Shown piece by piece: positions 27,101-39,567 of a DNA stretch of 64,000 nucleotides. Positions within the stretch are counted from its first letter, which is position 1, and each line of letters begins with the position of its first letter. Made by a program: the position numbers and the translations under genes. Below the pieces are notes generated by a model, which was given only the letters and a program-made list of their open reading frames with translations, was not told where the DNA came from and ran no database searches. The DNA comes from Montifringilla adamsi. Its lineage: Eukaryota; Chordata; Aves; Passeriformes; Passeridae. Location of the stretch: contig JAGGNK010008781.1 in assembly GCA_017590115.1 (NCBI GenBank), positions 2,078,911-2,142,910 on the forward strand, in the 5' to 3' direction.

Positions 27101-30100
27101 GCACAGACAACGGGGGCCTCCTACCTGGCCAGGCTTAAGCGCTTAAATAAGTGACTGCTCATAATTAGGAACCATTTGATGGAGAAATAATGGACTGTTG
27201 CACATGAGTGCTGATGTAACCAGGTTTAGGAAGCATCTCTTTCATGCTGGCTGAGTACAGAACCATGGGGAATGGAGCCATAGAGAATAGCACTAAGGAA
27301 CAAATCCTATCCTACAGCCTGTGTGCACAAAAAGCTTTGATGCCCAATTGTTAATTGCTGAAAGGATACACAGAATCCTCTGGCAAGGCCTTCCTTAAGC
27401 ATCTGACACTGCACTCTGGCAGGAGAAGAGCTTTGAGGTGGCTGTGCTTGGCCCACTCTGCCCTATTTGTAGTAATAGTCTCCTGTCTCTCAAGTGGAAG
27501 TTTTTTTTATTTTGACCTGCCTATTCTTTGGAAGTTATCTTGAGCTTCAAAGAGCCGAGTTGAGTAACTTTTCTTTGCCTTGCTTTGCCAGAGAGAAACC
27601 TGATTTCTGATGTGCTGCTTGTTGTACTTCACAGCCCTATTCACAATAGTGTGGGGTTAAAGAGTAAAATGCTACAAGTAATAGGATATCAGCAAACTGT
27701 GGTAGGAGAAACTGGAGCCTAATTGCTCTGTGCATTTGAGGATCTCCAGGCATATTGGCAGAAGCCCAAATGTGCCCATGAGGCCAGCATAGGAAAGCTG
27801 GGACCATTGTTCTTCCTTGGCTAACATGGCATTCATTGAGGCACAAGCTATTGCTGGGGGACCAGACTCCCACTTCCCTCTCCAGCTGCTAGTTTTCCCT
27901 CAGAAACCTGTTTTGCTCTCCTGTATAGAAATAACTTTAGCACATGTCTTGTTTGTGATGGCCCCCATCCAAAACCTACTGATATCAGAGGAATGTTTTG
28001 CAGGGTCTCCGAGGGATTTTAGATCAGATCTGAACCTTTGCAGCTAGTTTTGTATTGCTTTCCTGCTAGGACTGACTGTCCAGCCACCAAACCCCTGAGA
28101 AAATCAGCATGAAGTGTCAGTCAGGGTTCAGTTCAAGTGACAGCTAAATTTGCCTCTCTGGAGATGAATAAGAGTTGGTGGGCCTGAAATGCAAACGACC
28201 TCAAACAAAGCCAGCCAGTGTCCACACCAGCAAGTTTTTAAATCATACGGTAGCCTTCAACCATTAACACTTCAAACACCGTCTGGCCCTTTGAAAAGGC
28301 AGTTCATTTATTAATGTTCCTGTTAAAGTCCCTTCCACACTCTGTTCACAGGATTGCCTCCTGGATTGGTCAGACCCTGGCTTCTCGATCCCACTCAAGC
28401 AAGGATGAAAACCAGCCCTGAAATGCTTCAGGAGGGATGGCAGGATCCAGTGGTGGGATGTCAGTGTCTGGAATCTGGCACCTCCCCTCCAATTTTGGGT
28501 GAGTCACGGCTCCTTCCTCTCTCTGTCAAGGCTGGGAGGCTGCTCAGACAGATGTGCCTGCACTGTGGTGGCTGTAGATCCAGCTGGCACCCTGTGGTTC
28601 TGTGGATGGCAGGGAGTTTCTAAATTCACTGCTAGATCCTGCTCACTGGCATGTGCCTGAGAGCCAGCAAAGGTCTTGGATTTGCCATGCTCTGGGTTGT
28701 CGCCCTGTCTGACAAGAAACATTCTGGGCTGTGAGCTGGAGCTGCAGAGCTGCCCTGAGATCTTTTCAAAAGTCTGTCTCTGGCTTCTCTGATCACAAGG
28801 CTGTGCAGGGCCTGTCTTCAACTCAGATTCCCCACACAGAAGCTGACCTGCACACTCACCTTGCTGGGTTTGGACATCTCTGCTTTCTTAATTTTAAAAA
28901 TACTCTTTAGAGCAAAAAAACCCCAACAACGTTGTCTTTTCTTCTGTTCCATGGACAGACACAGTGCAAGCAGAGTAAGCGTGAATTGCACCACACTTGC
29001 TGCTCACCAGCTGGCCAGGAGAGAACAGTGCTTGCCTCTGTCTGGGCCGTGGGGCTGGAAAGGTGAGGCTAGCAGCAGGAGGCAAGACAAATACGAGCCT
29101 GTTTTTGATTTGCCATCTGACCCCTGCCAGCTCAGAGCACCCTGTCTGTAATCGTGACCTAAATTAAGCCCAAATGCCATGAGCAAGGCTGTTGCTTTCT
29201 CTCACAATGCAAGTGTTTCCAGGTACCTAGCCAGAGATTTATAATCCAGCACTAATTACATTCTTGTTTGTGTCTGCTGTCATGCTGATTTGGGCTTTCT
29301 GTGGTTTGTTAAGTCCAGGAGCGCTCCTGGCCCTTTGTGCTGCCAGCCTGTGTGTGGAGACAGCAAGGGGCATCCGTGGCTGACAGCTTAGCAAGCTGCT
29401 GGAAGAAACCTGCTGGGCTGGGCTGGCTGTCTTTAGTAGCCCAAATATCATGGGAGACATTTTGGCTTGTTAAATTCTTGACTGCACAGGTCTGCTGTCC
29501 ACGGTAGGTTCACTTGAAGGAAATAGCTCTGGCAGCAGCCCAGCAGCAGGAACACTGCTTTTCTCTTAAACATGGAAGGAGACAGAGGCTTGACGTTCCT
29601 ACCCAGCCAGCTCTTGCCTTATTGATGGTGGATAGCCAGCATCTTTAGCTGAGCTTAGGTGCAGTGGTTTGGCTGTGAAGCTGAAGATTAGATCCTTGTA
29701 AACAAAGTCTGCAGTTGATTACCAGTAATTAGCACAGCTTCTCCTGTCAGGGTACTGGAAGGAGCAGGATGGAATAACAACCCTTGTGATGTCACATGGT
29801 TCTGCAGTGCTGGGTCTCATGGGCTGTGCTGTGCTGGGCTCTGAGCTGGGCAAACCCTTTGTGAGAAGCCACAGGGCAGGACAAGCTTTTATTCTGCATT
29901 GCAAAGCCTCTTCCCAGAAATACAGCAACGGTTTCTGAAGAAACCCAACTGGGTGTATGCAAAACCACTGGCTTTGAGGAGCCAAACTGAGTTTTCACTT
30001 GTATGCTCTGTGCCAGGTGACACCATCACAGCCAGACTTAGACTCCCCAAATTGCTGTGAAGGAGAACCCTACTGGAAGAGCAGTTCAAAACGTAATATA

Positions 30101-32974
30101 TGCTCTCTTCTACCCTTTGTCTGCTCTCTGTGTTTTCTCATTGTGCCAGGAGTTCTTGAAGTGTGTGCTGTGATTGTGACACTGGGGCAGACAATCAGGC
30201 AAATCCTTCACACACACACACACGCTCCGAGCAAACCAGACATCCGGTATTTAGAAATAAACAGCGTAAAGAGATTTGGGAAAGTCACTGTTCATGCCAA
30301 GACATTTAAGAGGCATCTTGATTCAAGCAAAAGCCTCAACTCATTTCCATTTAAATTTTTTTCGCTTTGTTTAACTGTTGTGTTAGTTACTTCAAACCAA
30401 ACTGGATTGTTTTTATTTCCAGTTGATCAAAATGAGGTAATCATTCTCCACTTACATTTTGAGGTGCTGATTTTCACCTAAATATTTTATCTGTCAATGG
30501 ACAATCATGTTACTGATGGAAAAATGTTTTGCTAAAGTTTCTACCCACCCCTGGTAATTCACAGAAGTTTAAGCTGGCAGTCTTCATTTTAAACTCTTGG
30601 TTTCCATTGCTTAAGAAGAACCTCCCTCCTTCACTACCCGGTGCCTCGGTTAGCAGGGATTGGAGGGAGACAGTGGCCATTCAAGAGAGGTGTCAGGTTC
30701 CACTGCTGTCTCCTGTCTGCATCACATAGTGTCACTCAGAGGGCTAAAACCTACAGACACCATTGCATATAGACTGGACGCTATTTATCTGCAGTCCTGG
30801 AAATTTGGACCCAATCCAGTCTGGGTTCTGCTGGTTTTTAAGGGTCAACAGTCATTAAAGGTGACGAGAATCTTGGAGTGAGCCCCAGTTAGCAATCACT
30901 AAACACAGGTGTACAGAACTGGTGAAGTTATTTCTTTGTAGCAGTAAAGGAAAGTATGGCTGCATAGAGCATGTGTCCTGAAATGTGTGCTTAGTTGTGG
31001 GATTGTGGTTTGTCTTTGGTCGTGCTGTATATTTTTGAAGTGGAATTGAGGCCAATGGTATATACTTTGTCTCGTGTGTATTCAGATTTGTGTGGAATGG
31101 ATTTGAGAAATATGACAGATGGGAAATAGATGGATGTTTTTTTCCATGCAGGTTGGCAGTTCTTTTTACCTGCTAGCAGCTTAAATAATGGAAGCTGGGT
31201 GATGACCACACATTAACACTTTCTGCTGCTCTGAGTGCTTTTCAAGAAGGGAGCAATTACTTCAAAATATGCTCTCCTTGTAGTCAGGCCAGTATTCAGA
31301 ATTTAACTCCTGTTTCAGATTAGTTTCAGTCACTCATTTTTACCTGGCAGATCACTTGCAAAGATGTTCATTGCTAATCAAGACCTAATTTCTGACAGAT
31401 TTGTGCATATTAGATCACCTCCTCTGTTTGTAAATAGAATCGGGGTTTGGTTTTTGGAAAACATGAGCAGAATCTAGGAAGTTCAGGTTCTGACTGTGTC
31501 CAGTGTTCATCAGGGAAAAATTTGGCAATGGTTGCTGTGTGCTGCTGGCATAGCTGAACATCAGGAAATTGAACCACTTCGTTTTGCAGCCCTTGAGGAT
31601 GTGCTGGCCATGTCTGGGAGTGAGGAGAACTTCCCTTGCCCCAAGAGGGATGGGGCTGGGGCTGAGTGAAGAGGGAGTCTCTCCATCCACTGTGGCCAGA
31701 GGGCATTGGAAGTTTTGAGAGGATTCAGTTCACTGAGTTGCAGAGAAATACAGAATTATAAAGATTTATCCCTGTTGATATCTCCCTCTTTCTTATCCTC
31801 CTTCTGGGCCTCTGTGATGCAGATGGGATTCTGTTCATTGGGCACATGGTACACCATGAAACATCTCCAAAAAACAAAAAAGCCAGCAGTGTAGGAGAGA
31901 AACATAAAGTGGAGATTCTGTGGATCCAGGAATGGTACATTTGTTGCATGCAAGATGAGTCAGTGTTAAAAGAGATGATGCTGACAAAGTTGTCTCTTGT
32001 TCCCTGCGTGCTTTGAGTTAAATTCTGCCAAGGAGGGCTTTTCATCCTGCAAGCTTGGTCTCTTCTGTGGGGCTGCTGGCAGTTATTAAAACACAAAGCT
32101 CTTCTTGCCTACAAATCCATGTGCTTGATCTTTCCAGCCCAAATCCTACAAGTAACATGCACTTGTCCCCAGGGCAACTTGCTCAAATAACCACAGCTCT
32201 GCTGGAAAAAGGGCCACTTGAGCCTTAGGGAATTGGGAGGAGAGATTGAACTATTCCCAGCATCCAAAGACCAAGAGGTTCCTTCTTCTTCAGCAAATGT
32301 TTTCAGTTCCCACTTGGTGAATTATTGCTAGGGATTTTTTTTTTTTCCCTTCAGTGTTTCCATGAATGTGGTTGAGGCTCTGATCCAGGAAATGGGGGGA
32401 AAAAAACCTCTGAAAAATGTATCGCACCATTTCAAAACTCAAGTGGAATTAATTAAATCCAAATTTCAACAGTGTGTCCAAAGTTGAGCTGGGCTCAAGA
32501 CACACTTCAGAAGGTTTGATTTCAAAACAATCCCTTTGAGCACATGCACATAATTTAGGGAGGTTTCTGTGTATGCAGTGCAAGGCAGGAACAGGGAGCT
32601 GCTGGGTACCTGAGCTCAGAGAGAAAAGGTAGTATTTGCAGGCCATCCAGAAAAACAAAAACCCTTTTTCTGCCTGATTCAGTTTATCCTAATCCTCTGC
32701 TCAGCAAGCTGCAGGCTGGAAAAAGAGTCAGGAAATAATGTTGTGGCAAGGAGAGCCAAACCATTTGAAATGGAGATGCTGTGGCTGGTACACTCACAGT
32801 TCTGCAGTTCTGCTTGCTGGAGAGGTAAAAAGAAGTAAAAATAGCTAAGGAACAGTAGGAGAAAAGTGTCCAGGACATCAGGCTTGGGCTGAAGCAAAAG
32901 AGTTTGGTAATGAAAACTTTTCTGAACAGCTCCACCCCTGAAAGAGCGGTTACCTTGGGGGGTCCGAGTGCTTC
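24107..32974. other. Unique non-coding sequence
   Basis: No gene was recognised in nearly 9 kb. A (CA)7-type tract lies at 30209-30223. A weak minus-strand micro-exon candidate (28860-28904) is reported among the findings only. Frames near 26.2 and 30.0-30.5 kb read somewhat like protein but lack usable splice structure, and the latter has no ATG at its listed start. The AT-rich stretch around 25.2-26.4 kb holds nothing identifiable. Confidence 0.55.
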
Positions 32975-33028
32975 CATCCTTTTATCTGTTAAATTAAGAT
33001 AATATAATTTACTGCCCCAGAGAAAACA
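32975..33028 (+). repeat. MIR 3' fragment, sense
   Basis: CCTTTTATCTGTTAAATTAA followed by GATAATATAATTTACTGCC matches the 'ccttatctgtaaaataaggataatacctac' portion of MIR. Only about 50 bases can be followed. Confidence 0.45.
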
Positions 33029-33725
33029 TGATGGATCTTAAAAAGTAGTGCTAGTAGGCTGGAGCTTTCTCAGATGTTTTTTCAAAGCCCACATGCCAAA
33101 TTCTTTCCTCATTTTCATGCATGTGTCCCAACTAGATGTAAGAGAGTTACACATGGGTCAGTGAGAAGTAGAACAGGCTCTTTAAAGTAGTATTTAACAA
33201 ATTCTTTCTGTCATGCCTGTTCTCTGTTTTTTCACTCATTTTGGAGGAAAATAGCATGTCTCATTTACTCTTGACTTGTGGTGGTGACCTGGGAGAAAGC
33301 TGATGGGGAAGACTCCTGCATGAAAGATCAATTGTGCCTATTTAGTCTCTGCAAATGGAGAGATTTTGCATTTAGAGCCTGAAAATGGGGGCGGTTCTAC
33401 CTCATTTCTGCCAAGCAGCAAGACATGTTGTCAGTATTTTTCCTGCAGATCTTCTGCCTGGGCAGGGATGATGTGGGTAAATGTTCTGATGTGGCTGCAT
33501 TTATGTGAAAATACATATACACACACCTATACAAATATCTGTGTGTGTGGCTATATATTTTGGTGGAATTTCAGGTGCACTGTGAGTTGATGAACTCTGT
33601 CACAGGTGAGAGCAGAAGCATTTCTGTCAGCCACTGTTTGGGAGAAGGAACACAGCAGATCTCTGCTCTACACTGAGTTTTACAGACTTGAACCTCATCA
33701 CTACAAGAGCAGTTATCTGTAGGTC
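33029..33725. other. Unique non-coding sequence with an imperfect CA/TG inverted repeat
   Basis: The only structure noticed is TATACACACAC (33516-33526) facing GTGTGTGTGG-CTATATA (33541-33557), an imperfect hairpin built from short CA and TG tracts. No gene or transposon was recognised. Confidence 0.5.
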
Positions 33726-33760
33726 AGCACCACCTGTTGCTGCACAGCAGCAGGTGTACC
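33726..33760 (-). promoter_or_regulatory. 35-bp palindromic element, copy 1 (CTCF-like)
   Basis: CACCTGTTGCTG (33731-33742) and CAGCAGCAGGTG (33745-33756) form a 12-bp stem with one T-G wobble and a 2-base loop. The element matches a second copy at 40466-40500 at 27 of 35 positions with no gap. Read on the minus strand, the left half (CAGGTGGTGCTG) resembles the 3' part of the CTCF consensus. It may be a relic of an old repeat family; binding is inferred only from motif shape. Confidence 0.35.
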
Positions 33761-36290
33761 TTGAAATACTGGGGAGTATTTTGGATGGGGATTACGTTGC
33801 CTTAGCAGGCTGAGAATCCCAGAGTCATCTTGAACCCTGAAATTAAAGCAACTGAATTCAGGGCTCTGACAGGTCTGGGAATCTATCTTGTTGAACTCTG
33901 CAGCTAGACCTGCTGGTACAACAGGGCTATTGAAGGATCAGATGAGTCCATTTGTTTCAAAGACCTCCCAGCCAGATGTTAGCCCTGCTGTATTGCATAT
34001 GGCTTTCTTCAGGCACAGAGTTAACACTGAAACCTGAGCCAGCTGATAACAAGGGCAGCAAGCACCAGCTGGGTGTGTGTGGCATTACCCATCCACCTCT
34101 TCCTGGCAGCTCCAGCACTGGGAATGCATTAACAGTGTGGTTCAGTAGAAGCTCAGGAGCTCGACCATCACAAAGGCCACACAAACACTTCTCCCTTTGA
34201 AATGGCTACTGGCACCCTGTTTGATGCTTCAAGTCTTCTGTGGGTAAGTGGCAAATCAATCAGAAGTTGATTTCCTCCTGCATCCTTCTGTATTGCATCA
34301 GCAGTGTTGGAAGTCATGATGCCTGTTACCTTGTGGCAGCAGCATGATCTGAAACAACACAATGAAATTACCTAGACATTCCTTTTTCCAAGCTAAAGAA
34401 ATCCTTTTTTTTTTTTTCTTTTTTTCTACTACCTGCTGGATCTCCTACTTTTCAGTTTGCTGAGGCCTCTTCTGTTAGTTGGCCCATGTGGGTCATCCCT
34501 TGTCCTTGTATCCTCCAGCTTGTTTCCTTGCAGGTTTTTCATGTCTTTCAGAGGTAAAAAGGAAAGGTAGGAAATTATTTAAGTATAAAAATACAATAGT
34601 TTCATGTTCCTGTTCGACTGCTCCTGGGATGCTTTCACATGTGGCAAACATACCCAGACAATTAATCTTGTGCACCCACAGGGTGTAACTGTAAAACAGT
34701 GCATGACAGATGAAGATGTATCTTCCTTCCCTATTGTGCTGTGTTTGGGGGATTTTTTTGGAACCTCTGCTTTTGCTGTGTCAGGGCCAGTTACCCCATC
34801 TGGACCCCCGGGCATATTTTAGTTGATTTGATAAAAGCAGATCCTCTGTGTCTTACTAAAATTATATATTAGTTATTAGGGCATACATTCATTTTCCCTC
34901 CTGTTCCTCTTTTTTTTTGGGGAATGGAGAAGTAGCCAAAATCAGAAGAAACTCCTGGGCATAGAAGAAGGGTGGGAGGGAAATGGCTCGCAGCACACTT
35001 GTTCTAGAGGGGCCTAAGCTGAAGTGTCGGTGGTGTGAAGGAGCAGGTAACAACCAGCCCATCTGAGAGGGCTCTCCAGTGCAAGAACTGCTGAACCATT
35101 TAGGTGGTTACACTGCTAAATAGGTCCTGCCTTCCCTGAGTGTCCTTGTGCCAGGGTGGAGCACTCTGGGAAACTCAGATAATGAGCACATGCTGCTGCT
35201 TCAAGTGCTGGAGGCAGGAAGCTCTAAGCACAGGAGCAGTGGCTGCTCATTCGTGTGTCTTCTGTCTGAGCTGATGAGTTCACAGTGCTGCTCCCCTGCA
35301 GCTCTGGAATCTTGTTATGCTGTCATCTCTGCCATTCTTTGTGTATCTCAGAGTTTTCTGCATTCTCCCCAGTATATCCTCAATTTCTCTGCATTATAAG
35401 CACTTATTCTACCCAGGCTTGCTATTTATATGGATAGGGTTTGGTTTCTATGCAGAAGGCCCTGTGGACATTAATCCTTTGGGGACTTCAGGAGGACATA
35501 CTAGATGGTCACTCCAAGTTGAAACTGACTTTGGGATAAGCTCCTTGTGCCAGTTACAGACCTGTGTCTCACAGGGAATGAGAGCTGTGGGCAAAGGGAA
35601 GGAGCAGCTCCGTGGTCTGGGGTTTGTTTAACGTGTCTGTCCATGTTAGATAACCTTGTTCCCTGTGCAATCCATGTAAGAGCACCATCCCCCAGCATCT
35701 GATTCTTTCTGACACATTCATCCAGGGTTTTCCAGACCCACCTCTCGGGGAAACAGCCAGCCTGAGAGAAAAGACCTCAGCAGGCAACAAGGATCCAGGC
35801 AACAGGCACTGCTGCTTATGCAATAGGCAAACATTGTAGTAAATAACATGTGTAGCTTTGTTATTAAGCTTGATCTTGTTAGGGGGGCAATAAATGTTCT
35901 CTGTGATCATTTTTCTTGTAGAATATCAACACAGGATAAAATTGTGGCTCTGGCTTTGCTCTTCCTGCTCATTAGAGCTCCGTGCTGCTTCATGCCATGG
36001 CCTCAATCTGTTCTGTTTGCCTTGACAGCTGCATGTCCCCAGTTTCCTTCAGACTCATTTTGCACATGATAATGCTGGCAGTTCTTGAGTTTTTCATGTC
36101 CCTTCCCCCCTACCCCTTCTCACTTTTACAAAACCAACTTAGCAGCAAATTGTGCTTAATTTAAAAGGGATGGTTTGGGTAAGATACCTGTTTGCTGGAA
36201 CCAAAATCAGGGACATCTGGCATTCATTGCCTTTTAAAAGTAAAGAAATGACACAACTAAAATGCAGATACAGAGGATTTCCAGCTACTT
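33761..36290. other. Unique non-coding sequence
   Basis: No gene was recognised. A donor-like GTAAGT at about 34243 has no convincing acceptor in front of it. T-rich tracts occur at 34405-34417 and just downstream. Confidence 0.55.
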
Positions 36291-36304
36291 GGGGGGGGGG
36301 GGGG
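36291..36304. repeat. G14 homopolymer
   Basis: Fourteen consecutive G bases follow CCAGCTACTT. Such a run can form stacked G structures and is prone to length error in sequencing and assembly, so its exact length should be treated as uncertain. Confidence 0.9.
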
Positions 36305-36434
36305 TGTTGTTTTAGTAAATTGAACTCAGATAGATTTGTTCTACTTGCTTCTAGCTGTTGATCTGAGTATAGTCTGAACTGAACCACTTGTTTAATGATA
36401 TGGCACCAAAAAACTAGCTTTGCTTCATAAAATG

Positions 36435-36435
<1 letters not shown>

Positions 36436-36468
<33 letters not shown>

Positions 36469-36477
36469 GGTCTCTGT
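36436..36477. repeat. T42 homopolymer
   Basis: Forty-two uninterrupted T bases, by far the longest homopolymer in the window. Seen from the minus strand it would be a 42-A tail following about 170 bases with several CpG dinucleotides, which raises the question of a retroposed transcript. However, no AATAAA signal precedes the tail on that strand and no clear target-site duplication was found. Exact length is likely uncertain. Confidence 0.9.
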
Positions 36478-38032
36478 TCATCTGCACTGGATGGCTGCTT
36501 TAAGCCTGAAGACCCTTCTAGAGCCATCCTCCCCGTCACCAAACTCCACCTTTCCGCCAGAAAAAGCTTTTGTATCATATCCAGAGCCAGGTACCTATGC
36601 TGTGCCTGGCGGGACATGAGCTGGGGACACTCCGGCCTCACTTCCAATTTCTAGGCTGATTTACAGTGGAGGAGCCAGAGAATCCCTTGGTTTGATTTGC
36701 TGGGCATACAGGTGGGAGTGAGAGATGCTTCCCAGAGCTGGCCAGGCCTGTGATGCACAGGAGCTGAGTGGTGCCCTGCTAGCCTGGAGCTGTGAGGCAG
36801 CTGAAGCAATCCCATCTAATCAGTAGCTGTAAAACAAAAACCAGCCCGTTCTGACACTACAAAACAGTAGAGCTTTATTTGAACTCAAAGAGAATAAATG
36901 AATCTTTGGCATTATGTGGGGAGAGGAGGCTGTGCTTCTTGCTGCCAGTAGTGCATACTTTCTAACTCAAGAAGGAGCAGCAAGGCAGATCAGGCATGAA
37001 CCCAAAAAAATCCTGGCTTTGCCCATGGAGAGAGTGAGAAGTTGGATCCTCTAGAACAGAGGCTACTTTATGAGGAGTCAGAAACTGGGCCACACACAAA
37101 CTGGGTATGTGAGGGTAGCAGGGCACTGCTCTGTTTTTGCTGAGGGATCCCCAGGCAGGTCAGCCTGGGCCATCCAGCCCCTATCCCAGCAAGCAGCAGA
37201 TCTCTCTGCACTCACTCCCTCACTGTGCATGACAGGTTCTGTGTCAGCTGCCTCAGACTCCCCACGTCTCCCCACTGCTGGCAGAGGTGGAGTCTGGACC
37301 AGTATGAAACCAGAATTTTACAAAGGGCAGAAGAAGAACTCTTCCCACATTTCACTCACTTCCCTATTTGTCATTTCTGGCTGAATCCTTCACTCCTGCT
37401 GGATCTTCCCCTGGGAAGTGATTGAAAGAGCCTCAACAGTTTAATCCAAATTGCCCTCCAGTTCCCTGGTGATGCAATTAATTGAAAGCAGGATTTTTAC
37501 ATCTCTGTTCTGCTTAAAAGTATCCCCTGGCCATCAGGCTCTCCTGTTACGAGAGCTAAGAGTCACTGTGCTGGCAGCCACATCCAGTATGAGCTTGGAT
37601 TTCTAAGGGGATAATCCAGGAAGACATCAGGTCCCCCTGTGTGGCAGTCCCAGCCATAATCAGCCTCTCACAGTTGTGGGCTATTGCAGTTCAGCATCAG
37701 GGGTAGTTTCTTCCAGCATTGAAGCTTGCAGTAGCAGACTTAAACATTTTTCCCCACAGTAATCTGCAGTGGGAGAAGTCTCCAGTGCCTCCCCATGATG
37801 GATTTTCTTTTGAGAATTTCTATGAATCTGCTCCGCTTGCCACAGAATTAATCACACTTAGAGACAGAAAACAGTCATGCCTTTGCTAGAGAGAATGTGC
37901 TGAAATGCAGCAAGTTCCATGTGAAAATATAATATCTGATACAGACAAATTCTAAGGAGACATAACTTGAACGAGCAAAATTCTGAGAGCTGGGTGAAGT
38001 AGGCAGAGCCTGGGATGAGAGAGAGCGAGGCT
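36478..38032. other. Unique non-coding sequence
   Basis: The first 170 bases have an unusually high CpG count for this window (sites in CCCGTC, TTCCGCC, GGCGGG and TCCGGCC). The rest is ordinary sequence without a recognisable gene. Confidence 0.5.
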
Positions 38033-38080
38033 GTGGCACAGTGTGCCTCAGTTTGCCTGTCTGAGAGATGAGGAAGAGGA
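38033..38080 (+). repeat. MIR-like fragment, sense
   Basis: GTGTGCCTCAGTTTGCCTGT followed by CTGAGAGATGAGGAAGAGG matches the MIR phrase 'ctgtgcctcagtttccctgtctgtaagatgagg'. Only the core is visible. Confidence 0.5.
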
Positions 38081-38153
38081 GAACAAGGACTGGAGAGCTT
38101 AGGGCTCTGATTCCTGTTCCTTGTCAGAATTAGCTGTGAACAGGATAGGGAGA

Positions 38154-38179
38154 GGTTTAAGAATTTGGTTTAAGAATTT
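38154..38179. repeat. 13-bp exact tandem duplication
   Basis: GGTTTAAGAATTT occurs twice without a gap (38154-38166 and 38167-38179). It is a simple local duplication. Confidence 0.9.
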
Positions 38180-39567
38180 GGCCATAAGTTCTGACCGGCA
38201 GCTCCTCCTGCCCACGCGACCCTCGGCGGTGAGAGCAGACTGTGGAAGAGAATTTGCAGGTGGACTCTGAGCCAAGGCTGAGCCCCAGTTTGGCTGCTCT
38301 TCCTTATGAAAGGGAAGGCATGTTTTGGTTTTCCTGGGCTGTCTGCAGAGCCTCTCTCTCTCTCCAGTCTGGGACAGGTGCCAGCCACTTCCAGTGCCTT
38401 TTCCCAGTGAGTTTAATAACTCTACTTCCTTCATCCTGTCTTGAGCTCTCAAAATAGCATCCTCAGGTATGACATGACACACTCTATTGCCCTGCTGTCT
38501 GCTGCAGACAGTGTCCTCTTTCTTTCTGCTTATCCCTGCTTCAGTCTATACACAGTCCTTGGGATTGGCATCCTTTGTCATATTACAGATGCCAGAGGGA
38601 CTTGGGGATAAGAGGAGGCAACTCCCGCTGAGAGCACTGGAGTGTGCTGTAGAGTGCTGCTAATTCCCACAGCACTGGGATGCATTTTGGCATCTTAATT
38701 TAATTGAGTACCACACTTGCTTTGGTGTTGGAGCACAGCACATCCCACAACACCTGGGTTTTACCTGAGGTGGGAGACCCCATCCTTTTAGGCCCCCTGA
38801 AAATGGTGGGTTTGTGCAGACTGTGAAGCAGTGATCACAAATCTTCCTTCTCTGTTTAACCGCTGACTCTTAGCAAAGCCAAAACTCCTGAGCATGAGTT
38901 CATTAGCCCATTGGAACGGTGCTTCCTTGGCTCCTGACTTCCCTCCAAGGCTCTGGCAGTTAGACACCACCTCTGCTGCCAAGCTAAACCTTGCCATGCT
39001 GTGTGATGGGACAGGCTGCTGGGCACACAGCCAGGAATGGGCCTGTTCTCACTCAGCCATTGAGCATCCCTGCAGACACGCTGGTTGTGCCAACCTCCAT
39101 CCTACAGACTTCCATACAGGCTCATATTTCTTTTGAAGCTGCCTTGTCCTTTCATCCACACCTTATGAGGAGAGGCAAACCCATGTCTGCCTCATCCTTC
39201 CCTACCAAAAAGCTGTGTTTGGACTGCTGATGCCCCATGGAGGAAGTTAAATGACCCCTTGAAGGGGCTGACTGCCATGTGAACAACCTGGCCCAGCCAC
39301 TGCAGAACTCATTTGGCTGCTTTGGCTTCTTGCAGGCTCTCCAAAAGACATCTCTTCCCCTCCCTGCTTTGTGCTCCTGCCAAGTGAGCTGTGCTGTGCT
39401 GCGTCCCTGATCTTTTCTGACATTAATTACCCTTTCCTGGCTCAGACTGCCCTGTTTGTGGCCAGGAAACCAAACTCACTTGCGCCTGGAAGCAAAGCAG
39501 GAGGGAAGAGAGAGTGCCTGCTTCCTTGGATGGCCAACTGGAATAAGCAGGTGTCTCTGAGCCCTTC
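38180..39567. other. Unique non-coding sequence
   Basis: Nothing was recognised. Overlapping frames of 60-127 codons on both strands in 38.1-39.2 kb reflect a moderately GC-rich stretch. Confidence 0.55.

Noticed and set aside
29999..30481. 160-codon plus-strand frame
   Set aside because: It begins with TTG, crosses a CA microsatellite and has no recognisable domain.
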